Assembly: GCA_030151165.1 (NCBI GenBank)
Contig: JASLEM010000047.1
Span: forward strand, 1 to 14,392
DNA length: 14,392 nucleotides
Direction of reading: 5' to 3'
From: Burkholderiaceae bacterium
GTDB lineage: Bacteria > Pseudomonadota > Gammaproteobacteria > Burkholderiales > Burkholderiaceae
Part shown: in pieces, positions 7,768-14,392 of the stretch
How positions within the stretch are numbered: the stretch's first letter is position 1
Layout: the number at the start of each line of letters is the position of its first letter
Notes under the pieces: model-generated
Databases searched by the model: none
What the model was told of the DNA's origin: nothing
What the model saw: the letters and a program-made list of their open reading frames with translations, nothing else
Made by a program: the position numbers and the translations under genes

Positions 7768-8304
7768 TCAGAACCCGAACTGCATCCGCACCGAGGCGGT
7801 GGAGATGTTGGTCTTGGTCAGGTAGTCCACGCCGGCGCCGAGCGTGAACAGGCCCAGCGCGTGCCACTGCAGGCCGGCGCTGAGCAGGCCGTCGGTCTGG
7901 TGGCGGTCGGGCTCGCCCCGCACGCCGTTGGTGAGCCGCGTGCGGCCCAGGCCGAGGCCGCCGTAGGCTTCGAACATCGGCACGATCGGCAGGTACCCGA
8001 CGACCTGGCCGCCGAGGAAGCTGTCGAAGCCGTAGGGCGAGCCATGGTCGGCGAAGTCGAGGTCGCGCTTGATGTTGATCTCGCCGATGCCGACGGCCTG
8101 CAGCGCCATGTCGCCGTAGCGGTAGCCGAGGTCGACGTCGACGACGCCCGCGTTCTTGTCGCCCTGCGTGTTGCCGCGCGAGAGCGTCTCGCCGAAGCCG
8201 ACGTCGACCTGCACGCCGGCCCAGGCGCTGGCGCTGGCCAGCAGGGCGACGGCCGCGGCCGCGCGCTTGATCGAGACGAAACGAGACCGATGATTCGTGC
8301 GCAT
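7768..8304 (-). CDS. Small outer-membrane beta-barrel protein
   Basis: The product is 178 residues. It has a signal peptide with ASAWA just before the likely cleavage (about residue 29), then alternating-polarity strands rich in Gly and aromatic residues (VDVDLGYRYGDMALQAVGIG, FEAYGGLGLGRTRL, LGAGVDYLTKTNIS). It ends in VRMQFGF with a terminal Phe, the C-terminal signature recognised by the BAM assembly machinery. Length and pattern fit an 8-stranded barrel of the OmpA/OmpW/PagL-like size class, but I cannot assign a function. The ATG at 8304 is supported by GGGAGGGA (complement of 8311-8318) 6 bases upstream. The metalloprotease-like gene follows on the same strand. Confidence 0.85.
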   Translation of the reverse strand: MRTNHRSRFVSIKRAAAAVALLASASAWAGVQVDVGFGETLSRGNTQGDKNAGVVDVDLGYRYGDMALQAVGIGEINIKRDLDFADHGSPYGFDSFLGGQVVGYLPIVPMFEAYGGLGLGRTRLTNGVRGEPDRHQTDGLLSAGLQWHALGLFTLGAGVDYLTKTNISTASVRMQFGF

Positions 8305-8345
8305 GAAAAGTCCCTCCCCAGGGATTGATGATGAAAGCGAGGCGC

Positions 8346-8400
8346 CGTGCCCGGGATGATTCCCGGGTCACGCGCCGCGCGTGTCGAGCCCGCGCGTGAC
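8346..8400. promoter_or_regulatory. Two mutually exclusive hairpins between the propeller and barrel genes
   Basis: Stem A pairs CCCGGGA (8350-8356) with TCCCGGG (8361-8367) around TGAT and extends by CGTG/CACG (8346-8349, 8369-8372) past one unpaired T. Stem B pairs GTCACGCGC (8367-8375) with GCGCGTGAC (8392-8400). Bases 8367-8372 are used by both, so only one can form fully. There is no A/T tract on either strand, which argues against an intrinsic terminator. The location is the 152-base gap downstream of the propeller stop and upstream of the barrel start. Confidence 0.4.
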
Positions 8401-8456
8401 GCGCGAGCCGTCGGCGGCCCGAAGGCCGAGCGGTGCGAGTCGCGCGACCAGCGTGA

Positions 8457-9701
8457 TCAGCGCAGGTTGCCGGTGTGCCCCAGCGAATAGCGGCCCGGTT
8501 GCGGCCACACGGTCAGGCCGTGCGGCTCCTGGCCCACCGCGACCTGGCGGACGTCGCCGCTGGTGGTGTCGAAGCGGTAGACGACGTCGTCGTAGCGGCC
8601 CGAGAGCCACAGGTACTTGCCGTCGGCGGTGACGTTGCCCATGTCCGGGCTGCCGCCGCCGGGCACCTTCCAGTTCGCGACGATCTTGCCGGTCGCGAAG
8701 TCGAGCACCGTGACGCTGCCCGGGCCGTGGCGCGGGCCGTGGATGCGGTGCGAGCCGCGGTTGGCGATGTACAGCTTCTTGCCGTCGCGGCTCGGATAGA
8801 GACCGTGCGCGGCCACGCCGGTGGAGATGAAGCCGGTCTCGGTGAAGCTGGCAGCGTCGAGCACGTGGACGCCGTCGGCCTCCATGTCGGCGACGTAGAG
8901 CTTCCTGCCGTCGGGCGAGAAGCGGATGTCCTGCGGCATGCCCTTCTTGGACGTGCAGATCTCGGTCGTCGGCCCGCCCTCGGGCACGAACTTGTCCTTC
9001 AGGCGCGTCGCGGGCATCTTCAGCACGAGGTAGCCGGCGACCTTGCGCTCGACGAGGTCGATCTTCGCGATCGAGCCGTCGAACTCGCAGGTGAAGAACG
9101 CGGTCTTGCCGTCGATCGAGAAGTCGGCGTGGTTGATGCCGCCGCACTTCGGCGCGTCGATCTGGTACTGCATCGCCATCGTCTTCGGGTCGCGGAAATC
9201 GAGGCGGTGGCGGGCCTCGGCGACGACGATCGCCGACTTGCCGTCCGGCGTGAAGTACATGTTGTACGGATCGTCGACCGGGATCGCGGTGCCCGGCTTG
9301 CCGGTGCGCGGGTCGATCGGCGTCAGGCTGCCGTTGTTGCTGCGCTCCGCATTGTTGGCGGCCCACAGCGTGCGCAGGTCGTAGCCGACGACGACGTGCT
9401 GCGGGCTCTGGCCGACCTTGAAGGTGTCGACCACCTTCATCTTCTCGGGGTCGATCACGCTGACCGAATTGCCGCGCAGGTTGGGCACGTAGACGCGCGC
9501 GAGGTCGTCCTTCAGCGCGGGGCTGATGTGCGACGGGCCGTTGGTCTCGCTGTACAGGTTGGTCGGGTCGACGACGGCGGGCATGCCGGGAACGACGGCC
9601 ACGGCGGCGACGCCGCTGGCGGGCGCCTCGGCGAGCCGGGCGGCGTGGGGCAGGGCGGCGAGCGCGAGCAGCGCCAGCGCGCCGCGGAAGGTGGAGTTCA
9701 T
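8457..9701 (-). CDS. Secreted YVTN-family beta-propeller protein
   Basis: The product is 414 residues. A signal peptide (MNSTFRGALALLALAALPHA) is followed by repeated beta-propeller blades. Recurrent units include RVYVPNLRGNSVSVIDP (69-86), the FTPDGKSAIVVAEA, FSPDGRKLYVADMEADGVHV and KKLYIANRGSHRI units, and VTADGKYLWLSGRYDDVVYR. The spacing fits a seven-bladed YVTN/lactonase-like propeller. Such proteins are periplasmic or surface-exposed; many act as scaffolds or as accessory proteins to dehydrogenases, and no catalytic residues can be assigned. The end, PQPGRYSLGHTGNLR, looks like the closing blade. ATG 9701 is chosen from the signal peptide; no good Shine-Dalgarno site is visible, and the frame continues upstream with low-quality Arg-rich sequence. 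It lies 181 bases downstream of the creatininase-family gene. Confidence 0.88.
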   Translation of the reverse strand: MNSTFRGALALLALAALPHAARLAEAPASGVAAVAVVPGMPAVVDPTNLYSETNGPSHISPALKDDLARVYVPNLRGNSVSVIDPEKMKVVDTFKVGQSPQHVVVGYDLRTLWAANNAERSNNGSLTPIDPRTGKPGTAIPVDDPYNMYFTPDGKSAIVVAEARHRLDFRDPKTMAMQYQIDAPKCGGINHADFSIDGKTAFFTCEFDGSIAKIDLVERKVAGYLVLKMPATRLKDKFVPEGGPTTEICTSKKGMPQDIRFSPDGRKLYVADMEADGVHVLDAASFTETGFISTGVAAHGLYPSRDGKKLYIANRGSHRIHGPRHGPGSVTVLDFATGKIVANWKVPGGGSPDMGNVTADGKYLWLSGRYDDVVYRFDTTSGDVRQVAVGQEPHGLTVWPQPGRYSLGHTGNLR

Positions 9702-9760
9702 GTCGGGGACGTCAGTCGTGTCTGCGATGTCGGGAAGGCCGTGCGTTCGAGCGGCGCGTG

Positions 9761-9776
9761 GCGCGAAAGTTCGCGC
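9761..9776 (-). promoter_or_regulatory. Short perfect dyad upstream of the propeller gene
   Basis: GCGCGAA (9761-9767) and TTCGCGC (9770-9776) form a perfect dyad 59 bases upstream of the propeller start codon, inside the 181-base gap. It could be an operator or leader hairpin. In DNA this GC-rich such dyads also arise by chance, and I see no clear -35/-10 pair near it. Confidence 0.22.
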
Positions 9777-9882
9777 GCGGCACGCGGCGTCGTTGCCTGC
9801 GGTCGATTGTCGGCCAGTTTTGTGAACGCGCCGGCCGCGGAAGCCTCGATTTCGGGCCCGAACGGCGCGGCGTGGGCGCGCG

Positions 9883-10698
9883 TTATTGCCGCGCTTTCGT
9901 TTCGTTTCGAATGGCCGCGACGGTGGTGTCGACGACCAGCTTCGTGCCGAGCTCGCCGAGCGCGGCCGTCGCGCGCTTCGGGTTGCCGGTGACGCCCGCC
10001 GGGTACGGGCCGGCCAGCGCCTTCTCGCGCACCAGCGACGGGTCGACCGCCAGCGCCAGCGCGGTGTCGGCGAGGCCCGCATGCGAGCCCATCTCGGCGT
10101 CGCCGACGCCGTGCGCCTTCAGCGCCTCGACGTACGCGGTCTGCGTGATGCGGTAGTACTCGAGCGGCGCGTGCGCGCGGCACGACGGATCCTTCGCCCA
10201 TTCCTTGTTCAGCTTGTCGGCCACGCGAGTCAGGTCGGACTGGTAGCCGCCGTGGTCGCCGAGGAAGACGACGTCCTTGAAGCCGTGCTGCTTGAAGCTG
10301 CGCGCGGTGGCCTCGAGCAGGCCCTCGAAGACGGCGTCGGGGATGGAGATCGTGCCCACGTACTTCATGTGCGCGGCGGGCGGATGGATGCTGCCTTCGG
10401 GCACGTAGGCGATCGTCGGCGCGACGATCGCGTTGCCGAGTCCTTCCGCGATGCGGTCGGCCAGGATGTGCGCGCGCACGTTGTGCTTGCCCATCACCAT
10501 GTGGGCGCCGTTCTGCTCGGTGCCGCCGATCGGGACGAGGATGGTCGTCGTGCCGTGCGCGATCGCGGCGCGGATCTCGGTGCTGGTCATGGCCTCGAGG
10601 TCGACCGCGGCGAAGCCGGCGGGCGGCGCGGCGTGGGCGAGCGGGGCGGCGAGCAGCGCGGCGAACGCGGCCGCGCGCAGGGAAACCGGGCGCGTCAT
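9883..10698 (-). CDS. Secreted creatininase-family protein with altered metal-ligand motif
   Basis: The product is 271 residues. A signal peptide (VSLRAAAFAALLAAPLAHAA) precedes a creatininase/creatinine-amidohydrolase-type fold. Family motifs are PIGGTEQNGAHMVMGKHN (56-73), GDHGGYQSD (147-155) and MGSHAGLADT (203-212). In classical creatininases the first motif reads about EQHGPHLP...TD, supplying Glu, His and Asp to the two-metal site. Here the His is N63 and the Asp is H72, while E61 and H149 are kept. The altered motif is coherent, so it looks like a distinct subfamily rather than decay, and the substrate may not be creatinine. The start ATG is one base after the lspA stop, with AGGAAG inside the end of lspA as ribosome site, so the two are almost certainly co-transcribed. 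Confidence 0.88.
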   Translation of the reverse strand: MTRPVSLRAAAFAALLAAPLAHAAPPAGFAAVDLEAMTSTEIRAAIAHGTTTILVPIGGTEQNGAHMVMGKHNVRAHILADRIAEGLGNAIVAPTIAYVPEGSIHPPAAHMKYVGTISIPDAVFEGLLEATARSFKQHGFKDVVFLGDHGGYQSDLTRVADKLNKEWAKDPSCRAHAPLEYYRITQTAYVEALKAHGVGDAEMGSHAGLADTALALAVDPSLVREKALAGPYPAGVTGNPKRATAALGELGTKLVVDTTVAAIRNETKARQ

Positions 10699-10699
10699 C

Positions 10700-11218
10700 T
10701 CAGCTCTTCCTGACGCGGCGCAGCTCGTCGAGGATCAGGCAGATCGCGCCCAGCGTGATCGCGCTGTCGGCGAGGTTGAAGGCCGGGAAATCGAAGCCGC
10801 GGTAGTGGAAGTGGATCCAGTCGACGACGTAGCCGTGCCAAATGCGGTCGATCACGTTGCCGACCGCGCCGCCCAGCACCATCGCCAGCGCGAAGCAGAA
10901 CAGCAGTTGCGCGGCGTGCTTGCGCAGCAGCCACACGATGAAGACCGACGCGCCGAGCGCCAGCGCGATGAACGCCCAGCGCTGCCAGCCCGCGGCGCTC
11001 GCCAGGAACGACCACGCGGCGCCGGTGTTGTGCCAGCGGACGACCTCGAAGAACGACGTCACCTCGCGCGCCTCGTGCAACTGGAAGCTGCCGGTGATCA
11101 GCGTCTTGGCGAACTGGTCGAGCAGCACGACGACCGCGGCGATGCCGATCCACAGCCAGAGGGACGGGCCGCCGCTGCCGGAGCTGCGCGACGAGGAACG
11201 GGAAGGGGAACGGGCCAT
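10700..11218 (-). CDS. lspA: Lipoprotein signal peptidase (signal peptidase II)
   Basis: The product is 172 residues, the usual length. This inner-membrane aspartic protease cleaves the signal peptide of diacylglyceryl-modified prolipoproteins. The expected motifs are DQFAK (34-38), NTGAAWSF (64-71), [10 protein letters not shown] (116-125) with catalytic D124, and FPAFNLADS with catalytic D151; the 27-residue spacing between the aspartates matches E. coli. Four membrane segments are visible. ATG 11218 is preferred because it starts a short Ser/Arg-rich tail before the first membrane segment. The frame is open back to 11401, but the extension is unlike LspA. No strong ribosome site is visible. 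In many proteobacteria lspA directly follows ileS; here 1.1 kb and an opposite-strand gene separate them. Confidence 0.97.
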   Translation of the reverse strand: MARSPSRSSSRSSGSGGPSLWLWIGIAAVVVLLDQFAKTLITGSFQLHEAREVTSFFEVVRWHNTGAAWSFLASAAGWQRWAFIALALGASVFIVWLLRKHAAQLLFCFALAMVLGGAVGNVIDRIWHGYVVDWIHFHYRGFDFPAFNLADSAITLGAICLILDELRRVRKS

Positions 11219-11309
11219 GGGATGTGCGGGGAACGACGCGTCGGGTGCGGCGCCTGGGGCGGCGCCGGCACGGCGGCATCGAAACAAGGGAAATGCTGCG
11301 GAGGCGGGT

Positions 11310-11315
11310 ACTTTA
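11310..11315 (-). promoter_or_regulatory. Possible -10 element for lspA
   Basis: On the minus strand GCTAAAGTA gives TAAAGT about 92 bases before the lspA start, an AT-rich island in GC-rich DNA. No convincing -35 is present. It is of interest because lspA here cannot be read from an immediately upstream ileS without crossing the opposite-strand TonB-like gene. Confidence 0.28.
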
Positions 11316-11510
11316 GCCGGTGTCGGGCCGCCCGGCGCCGCGGGCGAGCTTTGCGGCGGGGCGACGACGCGGCGGCGTGCCGCGAAATAAATTCGAAACA
11401 TCGGGACGACGCCTCACCCCGTCCGGCGCCGGCCGCCGTTTCACCGGGACGAACGCGCCGTGCCGCAGGGGCCGGCGCGGCATCGCCGGTTCACTCGGGA
11501 GGTCCATCGC

Positions 11511-12209
11511 ATGAACGTCGCCCTATCGCCAGCCCGCCACGCCGATCGCGCCGGCGCGGGTCGTCCGCACGCCGCGCGCCGCCACCCGGTCGGCCTGATG
11601 ATCGTCGTCGGCCTGCACGTGCTCGTCGCCGGCGCGCTGCTCACCGCGAAGTCGATGCGCAGCGCGTCGACCGAGCCGCCCGCCGTCGCCATCCTCCCGG
11701 AGCCCGAGCAGCCACCGAAGGTCGTCAAGACCGACCGGCTCGAGCCGCCGAGGAGCAAGGCGCCCGTCATCTACGCCGAGCCGCCGAAGTTCAGGACCGA
11801 GCCCGACCCGACCGCCGTGACCACGACCGACACCCGGCCCGCGCTCCCGCCGGACACGCACATCGACGGCGGCGGCGAGCAGAAGGTCGCGATCGCGGAG
11901 CCGGTGCGCTTCAAGCCGCGCGCCGGCTTCCTGAGCGCCGGCGCCGCCCAATGCCGCCCCGACTATCCCGCCGCCGCGCAGCGCGCCGGCACGACGGGCG
12001 TGTCGCGCATCCGCTTCACGATCGACGCGTCCGGCAAGGTGACGAACCCGCAGATCCTGCAGCCGTCCGGCCCGACGCGCGAGCACCGCCTCCTTGACCA
12101 GGCCGCTGCCGCCGCGTTGGCGCAATGCCCCGTGACGGTCGGCACCGACGAGACCGGACACCCGGTCGCGTCGACGGCGGACGTGGACTACGTCTGGACG
12201 CTCGACTGA
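11511..12209 (+). CDS. TonB-like energy transducer protein
   Basis: The product is 232 residues in TonB order. A short cytoplasmic N-terminus leads to one membrane segment (about 26-46, HPVGLMIVVGLHVLVAGALL) with a histidine inside it, as in the TonB SxxxH-type helix. A Pro/Glu/Lys-rich periplasmic spacer (about 55-115) follows, then a C-terminal TonB domain (about 140-232) with DYPAAAQRAGTTGVSRIRFT and GKVTNPQILQPSG, ending in VDYVWTLD. C148 and C206 may form a disulfide. It would transmit proton-motive force from ExbB/ExbD to outer-membrane receptors, but no exbB, exbD or receptor gene is in the window. ATG 11511 is chosen for GGGAGG (11497-11502) at 8-base spacing; an open extension to 11460 is less likely. 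It is transcribed away from lspA and towards ileS. Confidence 0.9.
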   Translation: MNVALSPARHADRAGAGRPHAARRHPVGLMIVVGLHVLVAGALLTAKSMRSASTEPPAVAILPEPEQPPKVVKTDRLEPPRSKAPVIYAEPPKFRTEPDPTAVTTTDTRPALPPDTHIDGGGEQKVAIAEPVRFKPRAGFLSAGAAQCRPDYPAAAQRAGTTGVSRIRFTIDASGKVTNPQILQPSGPTREHRLLDQAAAAALAQCPVTVGTDETGHPVASTADVDYVWTLD

Positions 12210-12233
12210 CGATCGCGTGGCTCGGCCCCGCAC

Positions 12234-12271
12234 GGCCCGGCCGGGCCTGGCTTGCCCGGTCGGTCGGTCGG
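12234..12271. other. GC palindrome and CGGT repeats between convergent tonB-like and ileS genes
   Basis: GGCCCGGCCGGGCC (12234-12247) is a perfect 14-base palindrome. CCGGGC (12241-12246) can also pair with GCCCGG (12254-12259) around a 7-base loop, and three CGGT units run from 12257 to 12268. It lies in the 119-base gap between the two stop codons, where a bidirectional terminator is expected, but there is no T-tract on either strand. Confidence 0.3.
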
Positions 12272-12328
12272 GGCGGGCGGGACGGCATGCGCGGCGCGGC
12301 CATTCCGCGGCCGCGCACGCCGGCACGC

Positions 12329-14392
12329 TCAAGCCGCGCGACGAACCTCGCCCGTGCCGAACAGGTTGCTCGTGCAGCGACCGCAGATCGTCGGATGCGC
12401 GGCGTCCGCGCCGACGTCGTCCCGCCAGTGCCAGCAGCGCTCGCACTTGACCGACGTCGACGGAGTGACGGTCACCGCCAGCTCCGGCCCATCGACGACC
12501 GTGACCTTCGACGTGATCGTCACGAACTTCAGGTCGTCGCCGAGATAGCGCAGCAGCGCGGCGTCCTCGGCATTCACCGTGATCGTCAGGTCCGCCTGCA
12601 ACGACGAGCCGACGCCGCCTGCCGCACGCACTTCCTCGATCGCCTTGTTGGCCGCCTCGCGGATCGCGCGCAGGCGCTCCCACTTCGCGAGCAGGGCGGC
12701 GTCGTCTTGTTCCAGCGGCCAGAACGTCTCGGTGAAGATCGAGACCGATGCGCCCGGCGCGAAGACCGGATAGGCTTCCTCGGCCGTGAAGCTGAGCATC
12801 GGCGCCATCCAGCGCAGCATCGCGTGCGTGATGTGCCACAGCGCGGTCTGCGCCGAGCGCCGCGCGAAGGACTTCGGCGCCGTCGTGTAGAGGCGGTCCT
12901 TCAGCACGTCGAGGTAGAACGCGCCCAGGTCCTCCGTGCAGTAGATCTGCAGCTTGGAGACGACCGGGTGGAACTCGTACGCGGTGAAGTGCGCGAGGAT
13001 GTCCTCCTGCAGCTTCGCGGCGCGGCCGAGCGCGTAGCGGTCGATCTCGAGCAGGTCGTGCAGCGGCACGGCGTCCTTCGCGATATCGAAGTCGCTCGTG
13101 TTCGCGAGCAGGAAGCGCAGCGTGTTGCGGATGCGGCGATAGGAGTCGACGACGCGGTCGAGGATCTTCTTGTCGCCGGCGATGTCACCCGAGTAGTCGC
13201 TCGCGGCCACCCACAGGCGGATGATCTCGGCGCCCAGGGTGTCGCTGACCGCCTGCGGCTCGATGCCGTTCTTGAGCGACTTGCTCATCTTGATGCCCTT
13301 GCTGTCCACGGTGAAGCCGTGGGTCAGCAGGCCGCGGTAGGGCGCGCGGTCGTACAGCGCGCAGGCGAGCAGCAGGGCGGAGTGGAACCAGCCGCGATGC
13401 TGGTCGTGGCCTTCGAGGTACAGGTCGGCCTCGGGCCCCTGCGAGTGGAAGCCCGGGTGCTCCGGCGTGCCCTTGTGCGTGCCGCGCAGCACGTGGAAGA
13501 ACGTCGAGCCCGAGTCGAACCAGACCTCGAGGATGTCCGTGCTCTTCGTGTAGTCCGGCGCGTCCTTCGGGCCGAGGATCTCCTCGGTCGTCACGCGACT
13601 CCAGGCCTCGATGCCGCCCTTCTCCACGATGTCGGCCGCCTGGTCGAGGATCTCCATCGTGCGCGGATGCAGCTCGCCCGAATCCTTGTGCAGGAAGAAC
13701 GGGATCGGCACGCCCCAGCTGCGCTGCCGGCTGATGCACCAGTCGGGGCGGCCGGAGATCATGTCGTGCAGGCGCACCTTGCCGTTCTCGGGATAGAACG
13801 TCGTGTTGTCGATCGCCTCGAGCGCGAGCTGGCGCAAGGTGCGCGGCGCCTTGTCCTTCGTGAACACGCCTTCGCCCTCGTCCATGCGGACGAACCACTG
13901 CGCCGCGGCGCGGTAGATCACCGGCGTCTTGTGGCGCCAGCAGTGCGGGTAGCTGTGCCTGATCTTCGAGGTCGCGAAGAGGCGGCCGGCGTCGCGCAGC
14001 GCGTCGACGATCGCCTGCTGCGCCTTCCAGATGAACTGGCCGCCGAACAGCGGCAGCTCGGGCGCGTACACGCCGGAGCCCTGGACCGGGTTCAGGATCT
14101 CGTCAATCTTCATCCCGTGGCTGACGCAGGAGTTGAAGTCGTCGACGCCGTACGCGGGCGCCGAATGGACGATGCCGGTGCCGTCGTCGGCCGTCGCGTA
14201 GTCGGCCAGATAGATCGGCGACAGGCGGTCGTAGCCGGGGTCGACTTCGGCCAGCGGGTGGCGGAAGTCGATGTGGTCCAGCGCCTGGCCAAGGGCGGTG
14301 GCGACGACCGTGCCCTGCAGGCCGTAGCGCTCCAGGCACTTCCCGACCAGCGGCGAGGCCAGCACCAGCAGCCCGCGCCCGGTGTCGACCAG
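12329..14392 (-). CDS. ileS: Isoleucyl-tRNA synthetase (5' partial)
   Basis: This is the C-terminal 687 residues of a class I aminoacyl-tRNA synthetase that charges tRNA-Ile in the cytoplasm; full-length bacterial IleS is about 930-950 residues. The gene runs off the right edge, so the HIGH motif is not present. The visible part begins in the CP1 editing domain ([14 protein letters not shown]) and includes the synthesis-domain segments [28 protein letters not shown] and [14 protein letters not shown]. The KMSKS loop follows (nt 13277-13291, in [11 protein letters not shown]), then the anticodon-binding domain with [18 protein letters not shown]-terminal zinc-binding module closes it, with CERCW and CGRC pairs. 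All key residues in the visible region look intact. Many proteobacteria carry ileS directly before lspA; here a + strand gene intervenes. Confidence 0.97.
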   Translation of the reverse strand: MVDTGRGLLVLASPLVGKCLERYGLQGTVVATALGQALDHIDFRHPLAEVDPGYDRLSPIYLADYATADDGTGIVHSAPAYGVDDFNSCVSHGMKIDEILNPVQGSGVYAPELPLFGGQFIWKAQQAIVDALRDAGRLFATSKIRHSYPHCWRHKTPVIYRAAAQWFVRMDEGEGVFTKDKAPRTLRQLALEAIDNTTFYPENGKVRLHDMISGRPDWCISRQRSWGVPIPFFLHKDSGELHPRTMEILDQAADIVEKGGIEAWSRVTTEEILGPKDAPDYTKSTDILEVWFDSGSTFFHVLRGTHKGTPEHPGFHSQGPEADLYLEGHDQHRGWFHSALLLACALYDRAPYRGLLTHGFTVDSKGIKMSKSLKNGIEPQAVSDTLGAEIIRLWVAASDYSGDIAGDKKILDRVVDSYRRIRNTLRFLLANTSDFDIAKDAVPLHDLLEIDRYALGRAAKLQEDILAHFTAYEFHPVVSKLQIYCTEDLGAFYLDVLKDRLYTTAPKSFARRSAQTALWHITHAMLRWMAPMLSFTAEEAYPVFAPGASVSIFTETFWPLEQDDAALLAKWERLRAIREAANKAIEEVRAAGGVGSSLQADLTITVNAEDAALLRYLGDDLKFVTITSKVTVVDGPELAVTVTPSTSVKCERCWHWRDDVGADAAHPTICGRCTSNLFGTGEVRRAA

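Noticed and set aside
8475..9992. Long plus-strand open frame opposite the beta-propeller gene
   Set aside because: It is Val/Asp/Arg-rich shadow sequence without motifs; the minus strand has a signal peptide and propeller blades.
12257..12271. Short CGGT tandem repeat as a CRISPR-like or satellite element
   Set aside because: Only three 4-base units, with no spacers or longer periodicity.
1..14392. Transposon, phage, CRISPR or toxin-antitoxin/defence cassette
   Set aside because: I found no transposase, integrase, repeat-spacer array, restriction or nuclease motif; the only terminal repeat is the artefact-like fold-back at 1-287.

Overview
The window is very GC-rich (roughly 70%) coding DNA from a Gram-negative bacterium. 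The pieces that point to a betaproteobacterium of the Burkholderiales/Rhodocyclales type are a PEP-CTERM sorting signal, an E. coli-like QorA, IleS and LspA close together, a TonB-type energy transducer and an outer-membrane barrel protein. This placement is inferred from family content; no rRNA or tRNA is present to confirm it. Genes run off both ends.

Layout, left to right. Positions 1-121 are an exact inverted copy of 167-287 and look like a fold-back assembly or amplification artefact. The real sequence starts at about 121, inside a GspE/PilB-family secretion/pilus ATPase (to 1130, +). Next on the + strand are a small PEP-CTERM exported protein (1273-1854) with a clear terminator, an EamA/DMT transporter (1988-2953), quinone oxidoreductase qorA (3025-4008), and, after a 325-base non-coding gap carrying a plausible promoter, a large TPR plus O-GlcNAc-transferase-like (GT41) glycosyltransferase (4334-6685). 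On the minus strand, read from high to low coordinates, are ileS (partial, 14392-12329), lspA (11218-10700), a secreted creatininase-family protein (10698-9883), a secreted YVTN beta-propeller protein (9701-8457), a small outer-membrane barrel (8304-7768) and an exported HExxH metalloprotease-like protein (7705-6707). A + strand TonB-like gene (11511-12209) sits between ileS and lspA.

How the genes fit together. Most of the window concerns the cell envelope: an export/pilus ATPase, a surface-anchored PEP-CTERM protein, a transporter, lipoprotein signal peptidase, TonB energy transduction and four consecutive exported products. lspA and the creatininase gene are one base apart and are probably co-transcribed. 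The other minus-strand genes share direction, but gaps of 62-181 bases make a single operon uncertain. I found no CRISPR array, transposase, phage gene or recognisable defence cassette. The most notable items are the terminal inverted duplication, a creatininase-family protein with changed metal-ligand positions, a glycosyltransferase interrupted by two Ala/Asp-rich inserts, an unassigned gluzincin-like metalloprotease, and the separation of ileS from lspA.
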